Source: Porphyromonadaceae bacterium UBA7042
GTDB lineage: Bacteria; Bacteroidota; Bacteroidia; Bacteroidales; Muribaculaceae
Reading direction: 5' to 3'
DNA length: 63,064 nucleotides
Assembly: GCA_002494015.1 (NCBI GenBank)
Contig: DLAR01000074.1
Span: forward strand, 1,220 to 64,283
Made by a program: the position numbers and the translations under genes
Part shown: positions 50,427 through 59,381 of the stretch, piece after piece
How the letters are laid out: every line of letters starts with the position of its first letter
How positions within the stretch are numbered: the first letter of the stretch is position 1
The notes under the pieces: generated by a model
Told to the model about the DNA's origin: nothing
Databases searched by the model: none
What the model saw: only the letters and a program-made list of their open reading frames with translations

Positions 50427-51443
50427 TTACTGTTTTTTGAAGTAGACGGCGGTCATGCCGGGGCGCAGCTCGGGGATGTTTTCAACCGGATGGGCCTTGA
50501 CTTCAAATGTCCGGCTGTCCCATTGGCCGGTCGACTTGGTGGCACGCCAAGTGGCGTAGGTGCCGAGGTCGCGCACATAATAAATCTTGGCTTTTACCTT
50601 TTTCTTGTCGAGGGCCGGAATCATAACCTCGATTTCGCCACCCAACGGCATGTCGTTGAGCAATTCCTCGCGCACGTTGAATGTCACCCATTTGTCATCG
50701 ATTTTAAGCAGTGACATAATGGGGGCGCCGAGTGAAACCAGCTCGCTTTCCTCGGGATAAATCTGGTCAATCTGTCCGTCACACGGGGCGATGAGATACT
50801 GGTCTTCGAGAAGGCTCTGCACCTCGTCGATGCCCCCTTGGGCCACACTTACCATCGCGGCGGCAGCCTCCTTGTCCTCGCGCTGTGCCCCTTCGCGGGC
50901 AAGGCTCAACTGGCTGCGGGCAGCGCGCTCGGCGGCCACGGCTGCGTCATAGGCCGCCTTGGCCTCGTCGCGTTTCTGCTCCGAAATCACCCCTTGCGAG
51001 TAGAGAGACTGCATGCGGTCGTAGGTTTTCTTGGTTATCGTTGTCGCGGCCTCGGCCTGTGTCACGAGGTCTTGGGCAGCTTGGATAATCTGGCGGCGCG
51101 TGCCTGCGTCTACTTTGCGGTCGGTGGCGGCAGCCACTGTCTTCATCCCTTCGGCCTGCATTAGCTTGGCCTCGGCAAGCGACGAGTGGATATGTACCAG
51201 CGTGTCTCCGGCTTTTACCATGTCGCCCTCGCTGACATAAAATTTGGTGACACGTCCCGGGAGCTTGCCCGAGATGCGGATGGAGGTGGCGTCGGCCTGA
51301 CCCTCGATGATGTCATCGGGTTCTTTTAGGAAACAGAATCCGATGATAGCCAAGACGATACATGCCAGCATCAAGATGCCGAGCGATGTCATCAGGATGG
51401 TATTTTCGCGCTTTACTGCGTTGTCGTTATTGTTTTCAGCCAT
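50427..51443 (-). CDS. HlyD-family periplasmic adaptor
   Basis: The 338-residue protein has one N-terminal membrane anchor (about residues 17-38), the first half of a lipoyl/barrel-sandwich domain (GKLPGRVTKFYVSEGDMVKAGDTLV), a long coiled coil at about residues 90-200 rich in Ala, Gln and Lys, then the second lipoyl half (YLIAPCDGQIDQIYPEESE) and a beta-barrel region. It links the permeases to the TolC-type channel across the periplasm. Confidence 0.92.
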   Translation of the reverse strand: MAENNNDNAVKRENTILMTSLGILMLACIVLAIIGFCFLKEPDDIIEGQADATSIRISGKLPGRVTKFYVSEGDMVKAGDTLVHIHSSLAEAKLMQAEGMKTVAAATDRKVDAGTRRQIIQAAQDLVTQAEAATTITKKTYDRMQSLYSQGVISEQKRDEAKAAYDAAVAAERAARSQLSLAREGAQREDKEAAAAMVSVAQGGIDEVQSLLEDQYLIAPCDGQIDQIYPEESELVSLGAPIMSLLKIDDKWVTFNVREELLNDMPLGGEIEVMIPALDKKKVKAKIYYVRDLGTYATWRATKSTGQWDSRTFEVKAHPVENIPELRPGMTAVYFKKQ

Positions 51444-51481
51444 GATGGTAAGATTTTTGTTGGGTTTAAATGCCTGATAGC

Positions 51482-52960
51482 CTAATTATTGTATGGGTTA
51501 AGAGTGCCGAGCACCTTGGAGAGGTAGACGTCACAGAGATATACATCGATGCGTGCGTCGATGTTTTCCGAGTTGGCTTTGAGCCATGCGGTCTGCGCCT
51601 CCATCACGTTGTCGACGGTCATCACCCCCTCGCGGAAGCCTATGGTTGCCTGACGCAGGTTTTCGTCGGCTTTGGAAAGATTTGTCTCGGTCATGGTGTA
51701 GGTCTTGACAGCCTCCTGTGTCTTGAAGGCGGCCTGACTCACCTGAAGGTTGACCATCTCGCGGGCATCTTCGAGTTCGAGACGGGCGATAACCGTCTCT
51801 GACTTGGCGGCGCGATACTTGTTGTAGTTGCCTCCCCAGTGCCACAGCGGCACGGTCAGCATGGCGCCCACCGAAAACGCTCCGGAGAATTTTTTCTTGA
51901 ATCCGTCATACATGTTGGGATTGCTGAACGAGTAGGCTCCAACGAGCGCGAGGTTGGGGAGCATCGACGACATGGCCACTTTTTCTTTCTGCCCGTAGAT
52001 TTTGACCCCGAGTTCGAGTGCGCGCAGGTCCTGACGGCGCGAGTAGACCTCGTTCATGTCATAGCTTTTGGCGACCGGCGTGGTGCGGGCTATGTCGGCG
52101 GCATCCTCGTCGGCAAGGGTGAAGACGGTGTGGACCGGAAGGCCGCACACTTGGGCGAGGGCCATGCGGGACAGTACGAGGCCGTTCTGGACCTTGGTCA
52201 GGTCTACTTGTGCCGAGTTGAGTTTCACTTCCACTGTCAGCAGGTCGCTGCGGGTGGCCACGCCGGCGTTGATCATCGCCTGCACGTTGTTTCGCAGCGT
52301 GTCGAGAAGGTTGACGTAGCTGACGGCGAGTTTCTCTTTCGCTTTAAGCGATACCACGAGCCAGTAGGCACCGTCGACGGCATATATGATGTCTTGCGCG
52401 GCGTTGTTTTTCATTGCTCCCGCAAGTTCTTCGGCATACTTGGTAATCTTGTTCATCGCCACGATTTTGCCCCCCATGTAGATGGGCTGTGTCAGGGTCA
52501 GCGCGCCGAAAAACACATTGTGAATGTCGTAGGTCATCGCCTCCTTGGGTATGAGTGCCACCTGCTCGGGGACATATTGTCCGTCAGGGCCTTTTATCGG
52601 TTCTCCTGTCAACGGGTTTTTGACCACGCTGAACTGGTAGCTCTGAGTGGTCATGTCGAAGTTTTTGACCGGCAGCAGCTGGTCAGAGTCAAAAATCGAA
52701 AGCTCCTTGGAATTGTACATATACCCGCCTGCAAAATCAATCGAAGGCAGATATGCCGCAAAAGCCTCGTCTTTCTGATACCCTGCTTTCTTGACCTGCT
52801 CTGACTGGATGAGCATCTTTTTATTGTTGGCAACCGCCATTGCACGGCAAGAGTCGAGTGTCACAACGTCCTGTGGGGAAAAACCGGTATCGGCGGTCTG
52901 CCCCACGGATGATAGTGCCATCAAGACTGAAACGTAGGTTGTTAAGCGTCGCAAAAACAT
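51482..52960 (-). CDS. TolC-family outer-membrane efflux protein
   Basis: The 492-residue protein has a signal peptide (SSVGQTA end near 23) and two structural repeats of the OEP family, with long helices (KMLIQSEQVKKAGYQKDEAF, DLLTVEVKLNSAQVDLTKV, SEAGF-like turns) and barrel strands. It forms the outer-membrane exit duct for the exporter below. ATG at 52960 is chosen because the frame open to 53056 includes the -7 box. Confidence 0.9.
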   Translation of the reverse strand: MFLRRLTTYVSVLMALSSVGQTADTGFSPQDVVTLDSCRAMAVANNKKMLIQSEQVKKAGYQKDEAFAAYLPSIDFAGGYMYNSKELSIFDSDQLLPVKNFDMTTQSYQFSVVKNPLTGEPIKGPDGQYVPEQVALIPKEAMTYDIHNVFFGALTLTQPIYMGGKIVAMNKITKYAEELAGAMKNNAAQDIIYAVDGAYWLVVSLKAKEKLAVSYVNLLDTLRNNVQAMINAGVATRSDLLTVEVKLNSAQVDLTKVQNGLVLSRMALAQVCGLPVHTVFTLADEDAADIARTTPVAKSYDMNEVYSRRQDLRALELGVKIYGQKEKVAMSSMLPNLALVGAYSFSNPNMYDGFKKKFSGAFSVGAMLTVPLWHWGGNYNKYRAAKSETVIARLELEDAREMVNLQVSQAAFKTQEAVKTYTMTETNLSKADENLRQATIGFREGVMTVDNVMEAQTAWLKANSENIDARIDVYLCDVYLSKVLGTLNPYNN

Positions 52961-53011
52961 ATAGTAGATTATGTTAAAACGTGAGATATAATCAGATTGA
53001 AAATCCGGCTG

Positions 53012-53019
53012 CAAATATA
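53012..53019 (-). promoter_or_regulatory. -7 promoter box for the exporter operon
   Basis: On the minus strand it reads TATATTTG, about 50 bases upstream of the TolC-family ATG. Confidence 0.6.
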
Positions 53020-53148
53020 ACTCCTTTACGCGATAAAAAGTTGCCGTTTTTAACAAAATAATCGACCTGAAAAGGAGAGAAATTGGTCAGTTTGGCGGTG
53101 TCTGTCATAATATCCGTTAGCAGTAAAACGTTAAAAGGTAAAAATGGT

Positions 53149-53156
53149 TACCTTTG
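53149..53156 (+). promoter_or_regulatory. -7 promoter box for the glycosyltransferase operon
   Basis: TACCTTTG ends 9 bases before the ATG at 53165, giving a near-leaderless mRNA if the usual start distance holds. Confidence 0.6.
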
Positions 53157-53164
53157 CAGAAAAT

Positions 53165-54310
53165 ATGGAATCCGCTCCGATGAAAATTCTTCTCATGGGT
53201 GATGCGAGCAACTGTCATCGCGCCCTCGCCACCGGTCTGCGCCGCCTCGGCCACGAAGTCACTGTGGTGAGCGACGGGACGGGGTGGATGAACACTCAGC
53301 GTGATATTGACATCAAGCGCGGGTGGAGAAATAAGTTTGGCGGATTGGCTCTGTGGCTCAGGATGAGGCTTTCGATAATGAAAGACCTCAAAGATTATGA
53401 TGTCGTCTCGATAACCAATCCCGTCTGGCTGTCGTTGCGCCCTCACCGAAACCGCTATTTCTTTGATTTGCTGAAAGATAACAACCGCAGCGTTTTTTTG
53501 ACCGCGCTCGGGACTGACACGGCATACGTCAATGCCTGTCTCGACCCCGAATCGCCGTTGAAATACAGCGAGTTTCGACTGTTTGGCCATCGCGCTCCCT
53601 ACGACATCGAGCATCCTGACACCGCTATCGCTTGGACAACCGGCGAATTGAAGGAACATTGCGAGTACACCTATCGGGAAATCGACGGGGCGGTCTCGGT
53701 ACTGTATGAATATGATGTCGCCATGCGCCGTGTTTTGCCCGATTACAAGGTCGCATACGGGGGAATTCCGATTGAACTTGACACGTTGGAGCGAGTGGCC
53801 GTCCCGCGACAGGTTGATTGTGTCAACCTGTTTTTAGGCCGTCATGCCCACCGTATAAAGGTAAAGGGAACCGATCTGCTTGAAAAAGCGGCGTTGCGGG
53901 TGGTTGCAAGGCATCCCGGGCGATGCCGGTTGACACTTGTGGAAAACCGCCCCTATGACGAGTATCTACGCCTGCTAAAGTCGGCTCATCTCGTCATGGA
54001 TCAGGTTTACAGTTACACTCCGGCGACCAACGCGCTGCTTGCGATGGGATACGGCCTGAATACTTTGTCGGGGGCCGAGCCTGAATTTTACGATTTTATC
54101 GGTGAGAAAGATAACCGCCCCATTATAAACGCCGTCCCTGATGAGGACGCGCTGACTGCGGCGATAGAAGATTTTGTGATGCACCCCGAGCTGATAGCGT
54201 GGCGCGGGGAGCAGAGCCGCCGTTTTGTAGAAAAGCATAACGACTGCGTGACGGTAGCGCGGCGGTTTGTTGATTTTTGGACAAAAAGACTGGAGGAAAC
54301 GGGCCGATGA
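53165..54310 (+). CDS. Glycosyltransferase (GT-B, group 1-like)
   Basis: The 381-residue protein starts with MKILLMGDASNCHRALATGL after a five-codon lead, then RRLGHEVTVVSDG, the two hallmarks of a small family of Bacteroidota GT-B enzymes. NLFLGRHAHRIKVKGTD sits in the middle and a C-terminal donor-site region with MDQVYSYTPATNALLAMGYGLN follows. The sugar is unknown. ATG at 53165 is chosen since the ATG at 53144 overlaps the -7 box; 53180 is also possible. The next gene overlaps its stop (ATGA), so the two are coupled. Confidence 0.78.
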   Translation: MESAPMKILLMGDASNCHRALATGLRRLGHEVTVVSDGTGWMNTQRDIDIKRGWRNKFGGLALWLRMRLSIMKDLKDYDVVSITNPVWLSLRPHRNRYFFDLLKDNNRSVFLTALGTDTAYVNACLDPESPLKYSEFRLFGHRAPYDIEHPDTAIAWTTGELKEHCEYTYREIDGAVSVLYEYDVAMRRVLPDYKVAYGGIPIELDTLERVAVPRQVDCVNLFLGRHAHRIKVKGTDLLEKAALRVVARHPGRCRLTLVENRPYDEYLRLLKSAHLVMDQVYSYTPATNALLAMGYGLNTLSGAEPEFYDFIGEKDNRPIINAVPDEDALTAAIEDFVMHPELIAWRGEQSRRFVEKHNDCVTVARRFVDFWTKRLEETGR

Positions 54311-55128
54311 CACTTGAAGTACTGATTTGTACGCTCGGGCGCGACGGAATAGCGCGCGTTGATGCTATGGGATTGCCTCATGTTGAGAATGTTTCATATC
54401 TGGTGTCATGGCAGATGCCCGACGGGGAGATTCCGCAGAATCTTCTTCGCCCCGATGTCAGGGTCATTACAAGCCATGACACGGGGTTGAGCCGCAACCG
54501 AAACCATGCGCTTGACAATGCCACGGGTGATATCCTGCTGATTGCCGATGACGACCTCAGATACACTGCGGAACAATTGCTTTCGGTGCTTGATGTTTTC
54601 AGTAAGAACCCTTCACTGGAGGTCGCGACGTTCCGTTATGACGGTGAAGATAAGAAATGTTATCCCGACCATGAGTGTGACCTCGGCAAGAAATTGCCTA
54701 AAGGATATTATGTGACATCCTTTGAACTGGCCCTCCGGCGCGATTCGCGGGCCGGGGAGCTGCGGTTCAACGAGAAATTGGGCATCGGGGCGAGGTATCT
54801 CCACGCCGGCGAGGAGGAACTCTTGCTGCTGACGGCGCGAAAAATGGGGCTGAACTGCCGCTTTTTTCCAGTCACTATAACAAGTCACGAAGGACTGACT
54901 ACCGGAAACCGTCATGTCATGCCGGGTGTTGCACGGGCATTTGGAGCGTATATAGGTCTCGCACATCCTTTTACCTGCCTGCCGAGAATCTTGTTGAAAG
55001 CATGGCGGCTGTATCGGAGCGGTCAGGGACGCTTTTTCCCGGTGTTGTGGCAGATGCTGTGCGGACTCGTCTATGCAGCTGCCGTTGTTACGCCGCAGTG
55101 GTCACCGCGTTATAAGGCATCAGAATGA
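54307..55128 (+). CDS. Glycosyltransferase (GT-A fold, family 2-like)
   Basis: The 273-residue enzyme has a GT-A fold with EVLICTLGRDGI at the start, a GLSRNRNHALDNATGDILLIADDD block whose Asp-rich end binds metal and nucleotide sugar (about residues 60-83), and a late hydrophobic segment that may rest on the membrane (about residues 243-262). The start ATG overlaps the previous stop; a frame open from 54277 would only add residues inside the other gene. Its stop overlaps the start of the flippase gene in the same way. Confidence 0.8.
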   Translation: MTLEVLICTLGRDGIARVDAMGLPHVENVSYLVSWQMPDGEIPQNLLRPDVRVITSHDTGLSRNRNHALDNATGDILLIADDDLRYTAEQLLSVLDVFSKNPSLEVATFRYDGEDKKCYPDHECDLGKKLPKGYYVTSFELALRRDSRAGELRFNEKLGIGARYLHAGEEELLLLTARKMGLNCRFFPVTITSHEGLTTGNRHVMPGVARAFGAYIGLAHPFTCLPRILLKAWRLYRSGQGRFFPVLWQMLCGLVYAAAVVTPQWSPRYKASE

Positions 55129-56552
55129 CTACGGAAACGAGACATGGCAAACTGTCGCGGATGGTGCTGAAGGCAATGGGCATCTTCGGAGGCGTGCAGA
55201 TGCTGACGATTCTTTGCGGAATTGTGCGCACCAAACTGATTGCCGTTTGGATAGGCGCGGCCGGAGTCGGGTTGTTTTCCATTTACAACGGGGCAATCGA
55301 GCTCGTCAGCTCGTTAACACAGTTTGGGCTGCGCAATAGTTCTGTACGTGATATATCGGCCAGCCGTGACTCGTCACGGCTCGGCGCGATTGTCAAGGCG
55401 GTCCGGCGGCTCGGATGGATTTTCGGGTTGCTCGGGGCGGTGGTGATGCTCGGGGCTGCACCGTTTTTAAGCCGTAAGACATTTGGTGATGACGGGCACA
55501 CATGGTGTTTCGCCGTTCTTGCCGTGTCAGTGTTTCTTGCAAGCCTCACTGCCGGGGAAATGGCTGTCATGCAGGGTCTTGAAAGGTTGAAAGCACTCGC
55601 CAAGGCTTCGTTGTGGGGTGTCGTGGCCGGTTTCGTGGTATCGGTGCCTGTGATTTATGTGTGGAGGCTCGGCAGTGTCGTTCCGGCGGTTGTAGCCTAT
55701 AGCGTGGTGACGACTGTCGCTGCCTATATATACCGTGTGCGCGGGGTCGAGTCCCGGCAGCCGATGACGGCGGTAGAGACATGGAATATCGGGCGGGGTT
55801 TTGTGATTCTCGGGGCGTTCATGGTGGCGAGCGATTTCATAACCCAGCTTGTCAGCTATATTTTCACGGCGTGGCTGAATATCACTGCGGGAGACACCGA
55901 GGTGGGGTATTACCGCTCGGGATTCACGGTTGTAAACCGGTATGTAGGGATGGTGTTTGCCGCTATCTCGATGGAATATTATCCGCGTCTTGCCTCGGTT
56001 GTGGCATCGCGTCAGCGGCTGTCGCTCTTTGTGGGGCACGAGATGACGCTTGTGTTGTGGATATTGCTGCCGCTTGTCAGCGTGTTTATAGCCTGTGCGC
56101 CTCTGATTGTCACCATTCTGTACACTCCCGACTTTGTCGTGACCGTTCCGTTTATGGTTCTCGCTATGGCGGGGACGGTGTGGCGGGGAATATCATGGTG
56201 CATGGCGTTTGTGATACTCGCCAAGGGTGACGGGCGCACCTATATCATTACCGAAAGTGTCAGTTGCGCGTTCAGCCTCGTCCTGAACATTGTCGGGTAC
56301 AAGCTCTGGGGGCTTGCCGGACTCGGAGCTGCCTACTTGCTCTGGTATCTGGTCTACACCGTTATCGTCGGGATTGTGTATCGTCGTTACGGATTGTGGC
56401 TTCCGCGCCGCGTTGTAGTTCTCGCGGCGATTGTTACTGCATGGTCGGCAATAATCGCCACAGCCGCGCTCATGTTGCCTTGGTGGGTTCCGGCCGTCGG
56501 CGCGGTCGTCTCGACGGTGGCTGCGGGAGTGTGGCTGAAACGGAACTTTTAG
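55125..56552 (+). CDS. Wzx-like oligosaccharide flippase
   Basis: The 475-residue protein has about 12-14 hydrophobic helices and no soluble domain, with the MOP/Wzx pattern of early GGVQMLTILCGIVRTKLIAVWIG and AGVGLFSIYNGAIELVSSL, and a YYRSGFTVVNRYVGMVF segment in the middle. It would flip lipid-linked sugars across the inner membrane. Translationally coupled to the two glycosyltransferases, it suggests a short surface-glycan locus; no polymerase is seen here. It ends convergently 18 bases before the AraC gene. Confidence 0.85.
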   Translation: MTTETRHGKLSRMVLKAMGIFGGVQMLTILCGIVRTKLIAVWIGAAGVGLFSIYNGAIELVSSLTQFGLRNSSVRDISASRDSSRLGAIVKAVRRLGWIFGLLGAVVMLGAAPFLSRKTFGDDGHTWCFAVLAVSVFLASLTAGEMAVMQGLERLKALAKASLWGVVAGFVVSVPVIYVWRLGSVVPAVVAYSVVTTVAAYIYRVRGVESRQPMTAVETWNIGRGFVILGAFMVASDFITQLVSYIFTAWLNITAGDTEVGYYRSGFTVVNRYVGMVFAAISMEYYPRLASVVASRQRLSLFVGHEMTLVLWILLPLVSVFIACAPLIVTILYTPDFVVTVPFMVLAMAGTVWRGISWCMAFVILAKGDGRTYIITESVSCAFSLVLNIVGYKLWGLAGLGAAYLLWYLVYTVIVGIVYRRYGLWLPRRVVVLAAIVTAWSAIIATAALMLPWWVPAVGAVVSTVAAGVWLKRNF

Positions 56553-56570
56553 AGGTCGTTTTTTTACTTC

Positions 56571-57479
56571 TTAATTAGATGTAATTGATTCGCGGTACTG
56601 TCGGGGCGACTGGCCGGTTATACGCTTGAACAGTCGTGTAAAATGCTGCGGGTACTGAAATCCGAGATTATAGGCGATGACGCTGATGTCGTCGGATGAC
56701 GCTGAAAGGCGGTGCTTGGCCACATCGACAATGTGGCGCGAAATCATCTCCTGTGCCGTCAACCCTGTCTCTTTCTTGATGAGGTCGCCGAAATAGCCGG
56801 GTGAGAGGCTTGCCCGGTCGGCAAAATAGGCCACGGTGGGGATGGAATCGAGATTCTCCGAAGACTCGAAATAGGATTTCAGGTCGCGTTCAAACCGCGA
56901 AAGCACGTCGGAATTAACACGGTGGCGCGTGATAAACTGGCGGTCATAGAACCTGTGGAGGTATTCGAGCAGCAACTGGATGTTGGCCGACAGTAGCGCG
57001 GCCGAGTGATGGTCGACAGGATGTGACAACTCGCGGCTGATTTTGTCGAGGCAGTCAAGAAAGATTTCACGCTCATCGGTCGAGAGGTGCAGGGCCTCCA
57101 TCTGTGAGTAGTCAAAGAAGCTGAACGCTGAAATTTTCTCGCCGAGCGGAGTCCCGAAAATCAGGTCGGGGTGGAACATAAGTCCCACGACATCGGGCGC
57201 CTTCACCGGCTCTTTCATCTCAACGTCAATAATCTGCCCCGGCGAAAAGCTGACAATTGTGCCTTCATGGTAGTCATAATGGCGACGGCCATATTTCAGG
57301 ACGCAGTTTGCGTCATTTTTAAGAAACAGGGCATAGACACCATATTTTATGCGCACATTGTTCAATGTCTGCTTGGCCAGTTTCAGGTCAATGACCGAGA
57401 CAAGCGGGTGGCGGGTTTCGAGACCGTACAGTTTGTTGTAGGCATCAATCGAGTCGAGGTTTATTATCTTGTTGTCCAT
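56571..57479 (-). CDS. AraC-family transcriptional regulator
   Basis: The 302-residue protein has a cupin-like N-terminal sensor part (YHEGTIVSFSPGQ near residues 69-81) and a C-terminal double helix-turn-helix (about residues 195-300). The first recognition region is ADRASLSPGYFGDLIKKETG and the second is VIAYNLGFQYPQHFTRLFKR. The ligand is unknown. Its -7 box ends 5 bases before the ATG, and an inverted-repeat structure lies there (see 57483-57522). The regulated genes are not evident. Confidence 0.9.
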   Translation of the reverse strand: MDNKIINLDSIDAYNKLYGLETRHPLVSVIDLKLAKQTLNNVRIKYGVYALFLKNDANCVLKYGRRHYDYHEGTIVSFSPGQIIDVEMKEPVKAPDVVGLMFHPDLIFGTPLGEKISAFSFFDYSQMEALHLSTDEREIFLDCLDKISRELSHPVDHHSAALLSANIQLLLEYLHRFYDRQFITRHRVNSDVLSRFERDLKSYFESSENLDSIPTVAYFADRASLSPGYFGDLIKKETGLTAQEMISRHIVDVAKHRLSASSDDISVIAYNLGFQYPQHFTRLFKRITGQSPRQYRESITSN

Positions 57480-57482
57480 GAT

Positions 57483-57522
57483 GCAAAGTTAGCGGTTGCG
57501 GTTGAAAAATCGTTATCTTTGC
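57483..57522. promoter_or_regulatory. Back-to-back promoter boxes upstream of the AraC gene
   Basis: The minus-strand box TAACTTTG is read from 57491 to 57484 and serves the AraC gene. A plus-strand box TATCTTTG lies at 57514-57521 and points away. The outer 12 bases on each side form an inverted repeat (10 of 12). No + strand gene follows, so the second box may be chance, antisense, or part of an operator. Confidence 0.4.
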
Positions 57523-57553
57523 TGAAAAAGGGTAATGATTGTCGCAATCCGGG

Positions 57554-58594
57554 TCAGCGTGTGAGTTTCAGCGTGTAGAGCGGGGAGGCGTCGTAACGCG
57601 GTAGGGCGGCAAGAATGAGGTCGGTGTTTTCGGCTACGAGTCCGCTCACGCCGTCATAAAATCTCGCCACTCCGGCTTTCCGAAGTGCTTCGGTGACGGC
57701 TGAGAGTGCCAGTTGCGGGGTATTGTTGTCGTGGCTGAGGTGGCACAGGAACACCGCGCGGATGCCGGGGGTATAGATTGACGCGAGGTAGCCGGCAGTC
57801 ACCATGTTGTCAAGGTGCCCGTTGTCGGCCGCGATTCTTGCTTTAAGATATTCGGGATAGCGTCCGTCGCGCAACATCGCGGCATCATAGTTGGCCTCGA
57901 TTACTATAAACTGCGCCTGTTTCATGTAATAGTCCACGCGCTCGGTTATATTTCCGAGGTCGGTAGCAATTGCGATGGCTTTGTCGCCGTGGGTGATGAA
58001 GAATCCGGCATTGTCAGTCCCGTCGTGAGAGACATCAAATGCCGTAACCTCAAAGTTGCCGATTTTGAACGGAAATTCCTTGTATATGGGAGAGTGATAG
58101 TCTTTTATGCGTCGCGAAATGCTGTGGCGGCGCAACAGTCCGTTAAAAGTCTTCGGTGTGCAGTATACCGGGATGTGTCGGTACTTGCGCACGATCTGAT
58201 AGACATATTTCATGTGGTCGCCGTGGTCGTGGGTCAGGCAGATGCCTTTGACTGCCGACATGTCGATACCGTTGGCCTGCAAGGTGTCAGTGACTTTGCG
58301 GGTATCGACTCCTGCATCAATCAGAAAACCCGAATTGCGGTCGCCTATATAGGAACAGTTGCCGCTGCTGCCACTGCCGAACGATATAAAATAGAGGTCG
58401 TCGGCGGGGTCGAGCGGGGGTAGCTCGTCGATGTCCTGCTGTGGCCGGGATGCCGAGATGCCGGCGATGGCGCGGCGGAGTTTCTTGGGTGGGATTACTT
58501 GAAAATCGGCACTGTCGGAGCCGGAGAGGTCGTCAAGATTGTCAAACAGTCCCGGTGTGCGGCTTCCATATTTTTTATTGTGATAGTGTGCCAT
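57554..58594 (-). CDS. MBL-fold hydrolase, WalJ/YycJ-like
   Basis: The 346-residue protein has a metallo-beta-lactamase fold. ISFGSGSSGNCSYIG (about residues 70-84) and FLIDAGVDTRKV precede the metal motif LTHDHGDHM, with His122, His124, Asp126 and His127. A later HDGTDNAGF and ATDLGNITE follow the WalJ/YycJ plan, whose members act in cell-wall control or DNA metabolism elsewhere. The first 60 residues are extra and probably flexible. ATG at 58594 is 9 bases after the RsmI-like gene, so the two are probably co-transcribed. Confidence 0.8.
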   Translation of the reverse strand: MAHYHNKKYGSRTPGLFDNLDDLSGSDSADFQVIPPKKLRRAIAGISASRPQQDIDELPPLDPADDLYFISFGSGSSGNCSYIGDRNSGFLIDAGVDTRKVTDTLQANGIDMSAVKGICLTHDHGDHMKYVYQIVRKYRHIPVYCTPKTFNGLLRRHSISRRIKDYHSPIYKEFPFKIGNFEVTAFDVSHDGTDNAGFFITHGDKAIAIATDLGNITERVDYYMKQAQFIVIEANYDAAMLRDGRYPEYLKARIAADNGHLDNMVTAGYLASIYTPGIRAVFLCHLSHDNNTPQLALSAVTEALRKAGVARFYDGVSGLVAENTDLILAALPRYDASPLYTLKLTR

Positions 58595-58603
58595 GTTCAA
58601 GAA

Positions 58604-59353
58604 TCAGTTAAAAATAAGGAATATGGTGGGTGTCTTGTCGTAATTGTATTTCGCGTTTTTCCACGCTGACAGCGGTCGCGTTATGATTGATTGTGCCGGG
58701 CCCGTGATGTCGCTTGCCACGCACAGTTTTGTCGAGCCGGGGAGGGCGCGTGTCAGCTCGGCGATGAGACGGTTGTTGCGGTAGGGTGTCTCGATGAAAA
58801 TCTGGGTCTGACGCTCACGCGAGATGCGGCGTTCCATCTCTTTGAATTTGGCCGTGCGCGCTCCTGCGTCGATGGGGAGATACCCGTTGAAGGCAAAAGT
58901 CTGTCCGTTGAACCCTGACCCCATCAAGGCAAGCAGTATGCTCGACGGTCCGACGAGGGGGACCACTTCATATCCGCGAGATTGGGCTGCGGCGACCAAG
59001 TCGGCTCCGGGGTCGGCGATGGCGGGACATCCCGCTTCGGAGATGACGGCGATAGAATGGCCCTGTTCCATCGGCGCAAGCATCGGTGGCACTTCGGCCG
59101 CGGGGGTGTGCTCGTCGAGGACAGTGAAAGAAAGCTCGTCGATGTTGATTGACCGGTCACACCGTTTCAGAAAACGTCGTGCCGAGCGGATGTTCTCAAC
59201 CACGAAATGCTTGATGCCGCGCACGATTTCGATGTTTCGCTGCGGAATGACATCGGTGACAGGCGAGTCGCTCATGGCCGAGGGGACGAGATACAGCCGC
59301 GGGGCCGTGTCGGAAGTCGATGCATGGTTGTCTGATGTGGTTAATGCGGTCAT
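58604..59353 (-). CDS. RsmI-like SAM-dependent (tetrapyrrole methylase family) methyltransferase
   Basis: The 249-residue protein belongs to the tetrapyrrole methylase superfamily. The key block is ISEAGCPAIADPGADLV (about residues 104-120), as in 16S rRNA methylase RsmI, with VPLVGPSSILLALMGSG after it and KFKEMERRISRERQTQIFIETPYRN near residues 169-193. The usual N-terminal PIGN motif is replaced by SAMSDSPV, so this is the divergent RsmI-like type and may not methylate the same site. Its -7 box ends 5 bases before the ATG. Confidence 0.8.
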   Translation of the reverse strand: MTALTTSDNHASTSDTAPRLYLVPSAMSDSPVTDVIPQRNIEIVRGIKHFVVENIRSARRFLKRCDRSINIDELSFTVLDEHTPAAEVPPMLAPMEQGHSIAVISEAGCPAIADPGADLVAAAQSRGYEVVPLVGPSSILLALMGSGFNGQTFAFNGYLPIDAGARTAKFKEMERRISRERQTQIFIETPYRNNRLIAELTRALPGSTKLCVASDITGPAQSIITRPLSAWKNAKYNYDKTPTIFLIFN

Positions 59354-59357
59354 GTCA

Positions 59358-59365
59358 CAAAGGTA
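59358..59365 (-). promoter_or_regulatory. -7 promoter box for the RsmI-like gene
   Basis: On the minus strand it reads TACCTTTG, ending 5 bases before the ATG at 59353, another near-leaderless case. Confidence 0.55.
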
Positions 59366-59381
59366 ATAATTTTTTGTGGAT

